Origin: Clostridiales bacterium
GTDB lineage: Bacteria; Bacillota; Clostridia; Lachnospirales; Lachnospiraceae
DNA length: 64,000 nt
Direction: 5' to 3'
NCBI GenBank assembly: GCA_023663185.1
Contig: JAMPHY010000005.1
Location: 62,001 to 126,000, forward strand
Under the pieces are notes generated by a model. That model saw only the letters and a list, made by a program, of their open reading frames with translations. It made no database searches and had not been told where the DNA came from. Below, in pieces: positions 42,205 to 50,503 of this stretch. Position 1 is the stretch's first letter, and each line of letters opens with the position of its first letter. Both the position numbers and the translations under genes were made by a program.

Positions 42205-44620
42205 CAGAAAGTATAATAAGGCTTTATTAACAGGGATAATCATAACAATATTTACATCGGCGTTGTTTGTGGCGTTTTTCCCATATTTCAGTAGACAGGC
42301 GGCGCAGTTTCGGGCAAGGGAAGGAAAGGAGACGCTTGAGAACGAAGCGTTTGTCAGCCTGCTGTTTCGCTGCAACTATGTCCTGTATAAAGATGTAATG
42401 GATAAGGGCGGCAATAGGGACGGTGCGATTGAAGAACTCTATGATACTATTATAAAGGACGCGGACGAGAATACCGTCGATTATAATGCCGTGGAAGAAT
42501 ACAAACAGTACAATTTAGACTGGCAGGACAGCACTACTACAGTTGCCGATATAGATGAACTAAACAACATTATTTCCTATTATTCAGATATGGTTAAATG
42601 TAAAATTGACGATATGCGCGTGAATATAATGGCGGATATCGGAATACTGATGGACTATTATGTCTTGGATAAAAGCACGGGGGCGGGCATTAAAAATACG
42701 TCGCTTCCGATTGACGAGCTGCTTAGGGTTAAAGGCTATGCCGGAAATGCTAATGAAAACGGAAATTCTGACTCTGACGGCAAAGAAACCCCTGCTATCG
42801 AAAATATAGAGTCACTCTATGATTACTATGTTATTATGGACTATGACAGTCTGGGCAACCTTCAGAATATCAGCGTAAAAGGACAGGAACCGGATAAACT
42901 GCTTAAGCTTGTACGCAGTCTGGACGGAAGCAGCAACACAAGACTTATGCGAAGCGAATCTGAAACAGTAACTTATGACCTTTATGACTGGGATAAAGAA
43001 AAAGTAACCAAACAGCTTACGTTTGTGCAGAAAAAACCCGCTGACACTGTTTTCGTATATGCACTTACAAGTGAGCAGATGGAGTTAATAAAAAGCGGCA
43101 AAGACGGATATATAGGATATTATAACCTTGGTTCTTCAACTATAAATGCTGTGCTGCCGATTTCGACGGCTTTTAGTTTCCACTGGTCAAGTGCAGAGAA
43201 TTTATATTTAGTAATCTTATTGGGGATTTTTGCTATAACGTTTATTCTTGCCATATTTTGTCCGGTTATGCTGGAAGGAAAAAGAGAGCGGAAAGCGCCT
43301 TTTGAAATCATGGCGATAATTGCCTTATTCTTTATTGCATTCAGCTATGGCGATGACCAAGTGATTTATTTTGTTGCGTGGATAGAGAGGACAGAAGCTT
43401 ATTTGTGGGGCGATATAAAATATGCCGCAGCCTTCGGGGTTATGGCGCTTGTATTTGGGTTATGGTACTTCTTATGCCTTGAAGTGTCCGACATAATGCG
43501 CGGGTTTAAGCAATACCTTCAAACAAGATGCCTGATTTATAAGTGTTTTAGAAAAGCGTTTTTATACATTAAAAGCGGCTATGCTAAATTCCGCGCCGAG
43601 ATAGCGGGAGCCGATTTGGAAGAAGGCGTTGACAAACAGATTAAAAAGCTGGTTATCATTAACTGCTGCCTGCTGTGTGTTATTTTGTGGTTCTGGGGGT
43701 TTGGCATACCGATAATTATTATATACTCGCTTGCTTTATATTATCTGATAAAGAAATACATCGGGAAAGTCCGTATGCAGTATAAAAATCTTTTAAACGC
43801 CATAGGTTCGATAGCGGACGGAAACCTTAACAATACTTTTGAAGAAGACTTCGGCGTATTTGAGTCGTCCAAAAAAGAACTTTATGAAATCCAGAACGGC
43901 TTTAAGAACGCCGTGGATAAGGAAGTCAAAAGCCAGATGATGAAGACCGAGCTGATTACCAATGTGTCGCACGACTTAAAAACTCCGCTGACGGCTATTA
44001 TCACCTACATTGATTTGATGAAAAATGAAAATATAACGGAAGAGCAGAGAAAAGTTTATCTCGCGACATTGGAACAGAAATCCCTAAGACTTAAAGTGCT
44101 TATTGAAGATTTGTTTGAAGTGAGCAGGGCAAACAGCGGCAATATCAACCTTGAGCCTGTTCCTGTGGACATCTGCAATCTGGTGCGGCAGGCGTATTTG
44201 GAGAATGAAGATAAGATTAAAGAAGCGGGACTGCAAGTGCGTTTCACGATGCCGGACGAGAAGGTTATATTACAGCTGGATTCGCAGAAAACTTATCGTA
44301 TTTTTGAAAACCTGTACGGAAATATCATTAAATATGCGCTGCATGACACAAGAGTATTTGTCAGTGCGCAGAAACTGCTGTATAATGAAAGGGAAGGCAG
44401 CGTTATACGCATTGAAATCAAAAACATATCGGCGCAGGAGCTTGAAGGCGATGCGCAGTATCTTTCGGAACGCTTTGTGCGCGGCGACTCGTCAAGGAAT
44501 ACCGAAGGCAGCGGTCTTGGGCTTGCGATAGCAAGGAGTTTTACGGAGCTGCAAGGTGGGACTTTTAAGATAGAGATTGATGGGGATTTGTTTAAGGTTA
44601 TTTTGGAGTGGGGGATATAA
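42179..44620 (+). CDS. Large multi-spanning sensor histidine kinase
   Basis: 813 residues, TTG start (GGTGG about 8 bases upstream) overlapping the regulator. Helix 1 at about 15-38 is followed by a ~300-residue extracytoplasmic domain; then five or six further helices (~340-550), a short HAMP-like linker, HisKA with H598 in NVSHDLKTPLTAI, and HATPase with the N-box Asn in FENLYGNIIKYAL and EGSGLGLAIARSF. The many helices between the sensor and catalytic parts are unusual for an OmpR-type partner. The signal is unknown. Confidence 0.92.
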   Translation: MDIKSKKSNRKYNKALLTGIIITIFTSALFVAFFPYFSRQAAQFRAREGKETLENEAFVSLLFRCNYVLYKDVMDKGGNRDGAIEELYDTIIKDADENTVDYNAVEEYKQYNLDWQDSTTTVADIDELNNIISYYSDMVKCKIDDMRVNIMADIGILMDYYVLDKSTGAGIKNTSLPIDELLRVKGYAGNANENGNSDSDGKETPAIENIESLYDYYVIMDYDSLGNLQNISVKGQEPDKLLKLVRSLDGSSNTRLMRSESETVTYDLYDWDKEKVTKQLTFVQKKPADTVFVYALTSEQMELIKSGKDGYIGYYNLGSSTINAVLPISTAFSFHWSSAENLYLVILLGIFAITFILAIFCPVMLEGKRERKAPFEIMAIIALFFIAFSYGDDQVIYFVAWIERTEAYLWGDIKYAAAFGVMALVFGLWYFLCLEVSDIMRGFKQYLQTRCLIYKCFRKAFLYIKSGYAKFRAEIAGADLEEGVDKQIKKLVIINCCLLCVILWFWGFGIPIIIIYSLALYYLIKKYIGKVRMQYKNLLNAIGSIADGNLNNTFEEDFGVFESSKKELYEIQNGFKNAVDKEVKSQMMKTELITNVSHDLKTPLTAIITYIDLMKNENITEEQRKVYLATLEQKSLRLKVLIEDLFEVSRANSGNINLEPVPVDICNLVRQAYLENEDKIKEAGLQVRFTMPDEKVILQLDSQKTYRIFENLYGNIIKYALHDTRVFVSAQKLLYNEREGSVIRIEIKNISAQELEGDAQYLSERFVRGDSSRNTEGSGLGLAIARSFTELQGGTFKIEIDGDLFKVILEWGI

Positions 44621-44637
44621 CTAAAAGGAAAATAGTG

Positions 44638-45807
44638 ATGCTTAAAGATTTTAAAATCGGTTTGGGTATCTGGAAAAGGCTGACGGATTTAAGGTATGTG
44701 GCAATAAAAGCTGTTGTGGCTATGGCGTCAGGCTGTGTGGCGGTTGTGTATGTGGCGCCAATGCTATATGAACGGGTAACTGAAATTGTATCGTCGCTTA
44801 ATTTAGATGAGGTCAATAACCCCGTTGTTCGCAGCGATAAAGTGATTATAGTATTGGCGTTGGTTCATATTGTGACCTTTGGCGTTGCGGCGAAAGGGAT
44901 TGTGTATAGGGCGTACGATAGAAATAAGGATTTGTTTTATCAGCTTGCGGTTAGTAAGCGGGCAGGGTGTATCTGCACGATGTTCCAACAATTTAACTGG
45001 TACGCCTATGCGCTTGTCATGTTGCTTGCAATATGCGGCGATATTGTGATGCCGTGGTATTTGCTGATTCTGGTATATACGTTGATTTATAGTATTGGAT
45101 TTTATATTTATTATAGTATGGCGGACTCAGGAGTTGGAATTTATAGTCGTGTGATGGACGCTGAGATTTGTATAAATGAGAGAATAAATTTCAGGTCTTT
45201 TTTTAGATGTGTTTCCAAGTTTTTTGCAGGTTCTTTCCAAGATAACATATTTAAAAAGTACCCATTACTTGAAGTCTTTAAAATTACAATCTATAGACTG
45301 TATCAGTCAAAAAGTTTGACAGCGGCTAAAATTATCCTGCTTATTTTTATTATCTATTGTGGCAGGATACATATGCTGCATGGCATTATTTTTCTTTTAG
45401 CGGACGCATTTTTGATTTTACTTAATGATTGTTACTGGAAAAAAGAGAGCGGTAATTTCCAATATTTTTCAGAAATCGGGATTCCGTTTTCCAAATATTT
45501 GCGTGTGCATTTTGCCGCAGGGATATGCTTCAATATTGCCGTTCCTTTGCTGCTTTTTTTGATTATGGGTGGAGAGTTTACAGCGGCAGCAGTCAGCTTT
45601 TGTCTGCTATCGTACCTATTGATATTTTGGTACATGGCGCAGATTTATATTTACCTTAACATAGGAAAGGATAAAGAAGGAATAATTTTACTGTGTGAAA
45701 TAATTTTTTTGGCTATGGCGCTTTTGCTGCCGGCTGGCCTGCTTATGCTGGTTTGGCTGTATAAAAAGAGTGCATGTGCATGGAGGGAAAATCAATGCTT
45801 GCGATAA
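44638..45807 (+). CDS. ABC transporter membrane subunit
   Basis: 389 residues from ATG 44638, which follows AAAGGAAAA; the frame is open to GTG 44608. Around eight to ten hydrophobic segments (for example AVVAMASGCVAVVYVAPML near the start and ILLCEIIFLAMALLLPAGLL near the end) and no extracellular domain. No strong family signature; the assignment rests on its position directly before, and 13-bp overlap with, an ABC ATPase gene. Probably an exporter under control of the upstream two-component system. Confidence 0.75.
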   Translation: MLKDFKIGLGIWKRLTDLRYVAIKAVVAMASGCVAVVYVAPMLYERVTEIVSSLNLDEVNNPVVRSDKVIIVLALVHIVTFGVAAKGIVYRAYDRNKDLFYQLAVSKRAGCICTMFQQFNWYAYALVMLLAICGDIVMPWYLLILVYTLIYSIGFYIYYSMADSGVGIYSRVMDAEICINERINFRSFFRCVSKFFAGSFQDNIFKKYPLLEVFKITIYRLYQSKSLTAAKIILLIFIIYCGRIHMLHGIIFLLADAFLILLNDCYWKKESGNFQYFSEIGIPFSKYLRVHFAAGICFNIAVPLLLFLIMGGEFTAAAVSFCLLSYLLIFWYMAQIYIYLNIGKDKEGIILLCEIIFLAMALLLPAGLLMLVWLYKKSACAWRENQCLR

Positions 45808-46475
45808 ACGGCGTGACTAAATGCTATGATGGACAAAACGGAATCAGGGATATTGATTTTTCCTGCAAAAAGGGGGAAGTGATTGCGCTGATTGGTCCCA
45901 ATGGAGCCGGAAAAAGTACCCTGCTTAAAGTTATGGCGGGTGTATTAAAGGCAGATAAAGGCTGTGTGCTTCTTGATGGCTGCGATACGAGGGAGTACGA
46001 AAATCGAAAGCAAATCGGGTATATGCCGGATAAGATGGAGCTTGCTTACGGACTGACGCTAAAGGATTTTCTACATATGGCGTCTGATTATAAATACGAC
46101 GGACGCTTTAGGGAAGAAATCGGGCAAGCTCTTAGCATGTTTGGCTTGAGCGATTATCAAAATCAAGAGTTTTGCAAACTTTCAATGGGCAATCAGAAAA
46201 AAACGGCGATTATTGCGGCTTTTATGGGGAACCCGCCCCTGATAATCTTAGACGAGCCAACGAACGGCATAGATACAATGGGGATTATTGCGCTCAAGCA
46301 GGCTATTAAGGCAGCGCAGGAAGCGGGGAGTATCGTATTTGTATCAAGCCATATTTTAGATTTTGTCAGTACGATTTCCGATAACAATATTTTCTTAAAA
46401 GACGGAAGAATCGCGGCGGTTGAAAAAGACAATTTGAAACTGGAAGAGAAGTATAAGATGTTGTATAATTACTAA
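45795..46475 (+). CDS. ABC transporter ATP-binding protein
   Basis: 226 residues from ATG 45795, placed 7 bases after GGAGG. Walker A LIGPNGAGKSTLLKVM, signature KLSMGNQKKTAI (S-M-G-N in place of S-G-G-Q, as in many ABC-2 exporters of Bacillota) and Walker B LIILDEPTNGID. The switch His lies in VSSHILDFV. Energises the membrane subunit encoded just upstream. Confidence 0.95.
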   Translation: MLAINGVTKCYDGQNGIRDIDFSCKKGEVIALIGPNGAGKSTLLKVMAGVLKADKGCVLLDGCDTREYENRKQIGYMPDKMELAYGLTLKDFLHMASDYKYDGRFREEIGQALSMFGLSDYQNQEFCKLSMGNQKKTAIIAAFMGNPPLIILDEPTNGIDTMGIIALKQAIKAAQEAGSIVFVSSHILDFVSTISDNNIFLKDGRIAAVEKDNLKLEEKYKMLYNY

Positions 46476-46557
46476 TTTTACATAATATAATCACACTTAT
46501 TGCAATGACTCACAGATTTATTTAACCATTATGATTTTAGACATCTTTCTTAATAAC

Positions 46558-46603
46558 AAAAAACACTGTAATCACCGTAGCATCGGCATTTTCAGTGTTT
46601 TCT
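46558..46603. terminator. Bidirectional terminator, ABC gene / tRNA-Glu
   Basis: AAAACACTG and CAGTGTTTT pair around a ~26-base loop. T-runs flank it on both strands, best on the minus strand (TTTTTTGTT), where it ends the tRNA-Glu transcript. Confidence 0.75.
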
Positions 46604-46631
46604 TTAGGGTTGGGCTGTTATAAACAGTCAA

Positions 46632-46703
46632 CAGCTCGTAGGGGAATCGAACCCCTGTTTCCGCCGTGAGAGGGCGGCGTCTTAACCGCTTGACCAACGA
46701 GCC
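46632..46703 (-). tRNA. tRNA-Glu (CTC)
   Basis: On the minus strand the cloverleaf reads GGCTCGT for the acceptor 5' arm and ACGAGCT for the 3' arm, anticodon stem CCGCC/GGCGG with loop CTCTCAC (anticodon CTC), and T-arm AGGGG-TTCGATT-CCCCT. The first acceptor pair is G-U. No CCA is encoded. Confidence 0.93.
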
Positions 46704-46772
46704 ATGAACTTGCACTTGCTTATTTTATTATAGATTAGTACAAAATGCAAGTCTTTTTTTGAATTTTTTGTA

Positions 46773-46800
46773 TTGATTTTTTTAATTTCTATGATATACT
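46773..46800 (+). promoter_or_regulatory. Promoter of tRNA-Ala
   Basis: TTGATT (46773-46778), 16-base spacer, TATACT (46795-46800), ending nine bases before the mature tRNA 5' end. Confidence 0.7.
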
Positions 46801-46809
46801 TTCTTTTAT

Positions 46810-46882
46810 GGGGCATTAGCGCAGTTGGGAGCGCGCAACATTCGCATTGTTGAGGTCACGGGTTCGAATCCCGTATGCTCCA
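46810..46882 (+). tRNA. tRNA-Ala (CGC)
   Basis: Acceptor arms GGGGCAT and ATGCTCC, D-arm GCGC/GCGC, anticodon stem CAACA/TGTTG with loop TTCGCAT (anticodon CGC, reading GCG), T-arm ACGGG-TTCGAAT-CCCGT, discriminator A. No CCA encoded. The DUF3800-RNA locus follows directly. Confidence 0.93.
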
Positions 46883-47095
46883 TTAAATTAATTATGAGCT
46901 TTTCTGATATCTGCTTATCTAAGGAAATACTTGTATATGGTTTTATGATTTTTTATGGAAAATGTCTTGAATAGCTGCCATATCCCAAATATAATATAAT
47001 TTTCGGTTGAAATAAGGACATATGCTCTGAATAGTATTCTATCGGTTTATGGTATATAATAGAAATTAATTATATATGATTGTGGGGAAGTGATT

Positions 47096-47839
47096 ATGGA
47101 AGAAATAAAAACTTCAGTTTATGAAGATTTGTCCGTGTTTATAGACGAATCTGGCAGTATAACCAAGACTGATATATCATATAATAGATATTTTGTTGTT
47201 GCTATTTTGTTTACACGGAAGTATAGCAGACTGCAAAGGTATTTTCAGAAAGGAATTGCGTCTTTAATACAAAATCCAAAATATAAAACAATGTTGGAAC
47301 AAAATGGAGAAATAAAAGGAAGTAAACTGTCAGAAACAAAAAAAGAGCCTATTTATGAACGTATTATAAGGAATTGTTCGGATGATTTTGAATTAGGTAT
47401 TATTGTTTTGGATAATACTTATACCACTGATGAGTTTATAAAAAATCATGCCAGAACATTCAATTACATATTACAACTTTATTTAGACAATATGTTTAGA
47501 CATTGTAGTAAATACGCTAAAAATACGAGAGATATAAGGATATTGCTTGACGAACAAAACATTTCTACAGATGCGAAATATACACTGGCTGATTATCTGG
47601 AACAGCATTTTACTGTTATGAATCCTTTATGCCGTAATGTAGATGTTAAATATACAGATTCTAAAAATCATCCTATGATTCAATTAATTGATTTTATTTC
47701 TAATACATTTTATAGAAATCTTGAAAAACATGACAAAACAAGCATAAAAACAGTAAAAATGTTACTTCCATATGTTTGTGGAGGAAAAATTTTTGACTTT
47801 TCGACTAATCATAACACAAAATTATTATTGAATGAATAA
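47096..47839 (+). CDS. DUF3800 domain protein
   Basis: 247 residues from ATG 47096, after GGGGAAG (GTG 47090 is possible). DUF3800 marks: VFIDESGSI at the N-terminus (Asp-Glu), an E-I-K-G-S-K-L block, ILLDEQN in the middle, and the closing HPMIQLIDFISNTFYR with a late Asp. The acidic residues and alternating strands suit an RNase-H-like fold; nuclease activity is inferred. AT-rich, and inserted next to a tRNA. A strong promoter and a compact folded RNA follow the stop codon; published structured-RNA families are named for proximity to DUF3800 genes. Confidence 0.9.
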   Translation: MEEIKTSVYEDLSVFIDESGSITKTDISYNRYFVVAILFTRKYSRLQRYFQKGIASLIQNPKYKTMLEQNGEIKGSKLSETKKEPIYERIIRNCSDDFELGIIVLDNTYTTDEFIKNHARTFNYILQLYLDNMFRHCSKYAKNTRDIRILLDEQNISTDAKYTLADYLEQHFTVMNPLCRNVDVKYTDSKNHPMIQLIDFISNTFYRNLEKHDKTSIKTVKMLLPYVCGGKIFDFSTNHNTKLLLNE

Positions 47840-47851
47840 TATACAATATAC

Positions 47852-47881
47852 TTGACAACACTATTTATGGTATGTTATATT
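47852..47881 (+). promoter_or_regulatory. Sigma-A promoter of DUF3800-associated RNA
   Basis: Consensus TTGACA (47852-47857) and TATATT (47876-47881) with an 18-base spacer (17 if TTATAT is used). Starts 12 bp after the DUF3800 stop. Predicted transcription start is near 47888. Confidence 0.75.
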
Positions 47882-47884
47882 TAC

Positions 47885-47991
47885 TTTACCAAGTAATTTC
47901 CCTTATACGGTGCATGAGGATGTAAGGCGGCTGTAATGTCGTCCACCATAGGGTTTTGGTAGAAAGGCATTCCAGATATGGGATGTTTTTT
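47885..47991 (+). ncRNA. Candidate DUF3800-associated structured RNA
   Basis: About 105 bases, promoter and terminator of its own, no ORF. By hand: P1 TTTACCAA (47885-47892) with TTGGTAGA (47956-47963); P2 CCCT-x-AT-xx-GGTG (47900-47912) with CACC-AT-AGGG (47944-47953); P3 GGCGGC (47926-47931) with GTCGTC (47938-47943), hexaloop TGTAAT; a 13-base one-sided strand 47913-47925; then terminator stem GCATTCC/GGGATGT and six T. Several G-U pairs keep helices intact. Belonging to one of the described DUF3800 RNA families is likely from position but untested. Confidence 0.65.
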
Positions 47992-48022
47992 CGCTTTGTA
48001 GGTAAATATTTTCATAATATAT

Positions 48023-48056
48023 AAAGAGGCGGAACTGATCATCCCGTCTCTTTTAT
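48023..48056. terminator. Second hairpin terminator after the RNA
   Basis: AAAGAGGCGG and CCGTCTCTTT pair (one G-T) around a ~10-base loop, flanked by A and T runs. Acts as a backstop for the RNA. From here to 48324 there is no gene, only the two promoter-like sites and a hairpin listed below. Confidence 0.75.
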
Positions 48057-48165
48057 TGTATTACTTTTCTATTCACAACACAATCTTCAACGTAAATCAC
48101 CATCTTTCACTAAAATGGGGCAAAACGTCCATATTTCTTGCAGAAAGCCATAATGGTTTATGGAT

Positions 48166-48250
48166 TTGAAAAAGATATAGTAGAGTAGTATGATTTTATA
48201 GATAAATACTTAAAGAGATTCAACGAGATGGCGTATGGCTCTCTTTTTTT
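48166..48250 (+). promoter_or_regulatory. Promoter plus early hairpin upstream of ECF sigma gene
   Basis: TTGAAA (48166-48171), 17-base spacer, TATGAT (48189-48194). About 12 bases after the predicted start, AAAGAGA (48212-48218) pairs with TCTCTTT (48240-48246) and a T-run follows, so the transcript would end after ~50 bases unless anti-terminated. A second promoter-like pair, TTGACT (48275) and TTATAC (48299), lies nearer the gene. Confidence 0.5.
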
Positions 48251-48324
48251 GTTACAATAAAAATAACTTCTTTTTTGACTTTTCCATTCATTCAGTCGTT
48301 ATACAGGATAGAGGGGGTGATGAT

Positions 48325-48795
48325 GTGCTTGAGAAAATCATACGGAAGTATTATGACGAAATTTTCCGCTACTGCTATCATCATGTGGCAAGCCGCGCCG
48401 CTGCGGAGGATTTGTGTCAAGATACTTTTATGAGTTTTATCGAGCACTATGAAGATTACCGCCATGAAGGTAAAGTAAAGAATTACTTGTATGTGATTGC
48501 CAAAAATAAATGCCGTGACTATTACAAGAAACACACGCCGCTTCTTATTGAAGATATTCCCGAATATGAGAGCAGGGAGTGTATAGAAGAGACGGTTGTT
48601 ATCAGGCAGATGGTTATGAGTCTGCCGGAAGAGTTTAGGGAAGCAGTCATATTGCGGTATTTTCAGAACCTTCGCTATAGTGATATTGCAGCATTTTTCA
48701 ATGTCAGCCCTTCGCTTGCTAAATACAGGGTGAAAAGGGGACTGGAGCTGTTAGCCGAAATGGAAGGAGGAGCCGATGGAACAAAAGGAGATTAA
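48325..48795 (+). CDS. ECF RNA polymerase sigma factor
   Basis: 156 residues from GTG 48325, seven bases after GAGGGGG; the longer frame starting at 48235 has no such site. Region 2: EIFRYCYHHVASRAAAEDLC and QDTFMSFIEHY; region 4: LPEEFREAVILRYFQNLRYS followed by DIAAFFNVSPSLAKYRVKRG. It overlaps the next gene by 20 bp, which encodes a membrane protein that could be its anti-sigma factor. Target is probably this ABC operon; TGACTT and CGTTA upstream may be an autoregulated promoter. Confidence 0.93.
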   Translation: MLEKIIRKYYDEIFRYCYHHVASRAAAEDLCQDTFMSFIEHYEDYRHEGKVKNYLYVIAKNKCRDYYKKHTPLLIEDIPEYESRECIEETVVIRQMVMSLPEEFREAVILRYFQNLRYSDIAAFFNVSPSLAKYRVKRGLELLAEMEGGADGTKGD

Positions 48796-49639
48796 GCGAA
48801 AATTAAGACAATATGCGTCTGCAAGTAAGAAAATCGTACCGATAGAAAAAGAGAGCAATGTTCAGAAACTTTTGCAAATTGAAAAAGAAGTCAAAACGCA
48901 AGAACTTATGAAGTTAAAATCCGAAACCAAAATGCAGGAAATCTTGCATGGTGAAAATACTGCCGATATTGCGCTGAATACCAGAGGCAGCGTATGGACT
49001 TTTATCATAGAGCAGCTTGGCTATCTGGGAAGATACTGTCTATTCTGGCAGGCGGTGTGGCTTGCGGTATTCTGTTATGTGATGTTAAACGGAGTGCCGG
49101 CGCTTCTTGGAAAAAGCGGGCAAAACGGAGTTCTGATGGCAGTTTCGCTTTTGACTCCGCTGCTTGTACTGTTGACGGTAGAAGAGGTTATGAAAGTGTA
49201 CCAGAGGAGTATGTTGGAAATCGAGTACGCAACGAAATATTCCCTGCGGAGTGCGGTGATGGTACGCATGGCGGCTTTATGCGCGGTACATTTTCTTATG
49301 CTGCTTACATGTATTTTCTGTCTGCACTCACGGCTTGAGTCGAATGCAGGACGGCTGCTTATATATGGAATTACGCCGATGATTATTATGACGGGGATTA
49401 TTTTGAAATTAATGCAGCATTGTCAGGGCGAGACTTTGCGAAATGTGGCAGCAGGGGTATATTTGTTCATGGCAGTTTTGGTAATTGCCGCAGACACAGA
49501 GCGTTTTGGCTGGTATCAGCCTATCTGTTTCAAAGTCTGGTGTATAACGTGTGTGGCAGGCGTTATCTTCGATGTGTGGCAGTTTATATGCCTGAATAAA
49601 AAATTAGAGGCTTATGAGCAAATTGTGTGTCATGAATAG
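48776..49639 (+). CDS. Membrane protein, possible anti-sigma factor
   Basis: 287 residues; ATG inside the sigma gene, preceded by AAGGAGGAG. The N-terminal ~85 residues are charged and helical (KKIVPIEKESNVQKLLQIEK); six or so hydrophobic helices follow from about residue 95, ending near 280. The soluble cytosolic head before a membrane domain, and overlap with an ECF sigma gene, fit an anti-sigma factor, but no zinc anti-sigma motif is present. An ABC accessory membrane protein is an alternative. Confidence 0.65.
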   Translation: MEQKEIKRKLRQYASASKKIVPIEKESNVQKLLQIEKEVKTQELMKLKSETKMQEILHGENTADIALNTRGSVWTFIIEQLGYLGRYCLFWQAVWLAVFCYVMLNGVPALLGKSGQNGVLMAVSLLTPLLVLLTVEEVMKVYQRSMLEIEYATKYSLRSAVMVRMAALCAVHFLMLLTCIFCLHSRLESNAGRLLIYGITPMIIMTGIILKLMQHCQGETLRNVAAGVYLFMAVLVIAADTERFGWYQPICFKVWCITCVAGVIFDVWQFICLNKKLEAYEQIVCHE

Positions 49640-49695
49640 CATTATTAGGTACGAAGCTTCGTAATTGCCAAATAGTTATAGAAAGGAACTTTAAC

Positions 49696-50439
49696 ATGGA
49701 ACTAACATTAGACAGAGTAACAAAGCAGTATAAAAATAAAATTGCCGTAGACCGCCTGAGCGTAACGTTAAGCGAAGGAGTCTACGGGCTGCTCGGCGCA
49801 AACGGAGCAGGTAAAACAACCCTTATGCGTATGATTTGCGGAATCGCGGAGATTAGCAGCGGCGAGATTAGGCTTGATGGTGAAGAGATTGGCGCGATGA
49901 AGGACAGATATCGCGAACTTTTAGGATATCTGCCGCAGGACTTCGGCTATTATCCTAATTTTACCGCGATGGAATTTATGTTATATATCGCTTCGCTAAA
50001 AGGACTTAACCGTAAATATGCGAGAAAACGAAGCGAGTATCTTTTGTGCAAAGTGGGGCTTGATAGTGAGATGCGGCATAAGATTAAAACTTTTTCGGGC
50101 GGTATGCGGCAGCGTCTCGGTATCGCGCAGGCACTTTTAAACGAGCCGAAGATTCTTGTGCTGGACGAACCTACCGCGGGATTAGATCCAAAAGAGAGGG
50201 TGCGTTTCCGCAATATGATTGCAGACTTAGGTAAGGAGCGGATTGTCATTCTTTCCACGCATATTGTTTCGGACGTGGAAGAAATTGCGGATTGGATTTT
50301 TCTAATGAAGCAGGGGCAGTTTATCGCGCAGGGGACGCTTAATAATTTAAGGGAGCATTATCTTAAAGTGGCAGGTACAGATACGGCGGCGGAGTTTAAC
50401 TTGGAAAAACTTTATCTGTATTATTTTGAGGAAGAGTAA
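49696..50439 (+). CDS. ABC transporter ATP-binding protein
   Basis: 247 residues, start after GAAAGGAAC. Walker A LLGANGAGKTTLMRMI, Q-loop YLPQDFGYYP, signature FSGGMRQRLGIAQALL, Walker B ILVLDEPTAGLD, switch STHIVSDVEEIA. Matches ABC-2 exporter ATPases of the CcmA/bacitracin type. Partner membrane protein is the next gene; expression probably depends on the sigma factor upstream. Confidence 0.95.
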   Translation: MELTLDRVTKQYKNKIAVDRLSVTLSEGVYGLLGANGAGKTTLMRMICGIAEISSGEIRLDGEEIGAMKDRYRELLGYLPQDFGYYPNFTAMEFMLYIASLKGLNRKYARKRSEYLLCKVGLDSEMRHKIKTFSGGMRQRLGIAQALLNEPKILVLDEPTAGLDPKERVRFRNMIADLGKERIVILSTHIVSDVEEIADWIFLMKQGQFIAQGTLNNLREHYLKVAGTDTAAEFNLEKLYLYYFEEE

Positions 50440-50503
50440 TTATTCAGCAGGTCTACGCACTTATTGCGCTGACTGCATGAAAATGATGAAGGAGAGAATA
50501 GCG

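Noticed and set aside
46632-46882. tRNA genes as attachment site for the DUF3800 locus
   Set aside because: No repeat of either tRNA 3' end was found downstream within the region examined.
47885-47991. tracrRNA, 6S RNA or SRP RNA
   Set aside because: No Cas genes or repeat match; too short for 6S; lacks the conserved SRP tetraloop and core.
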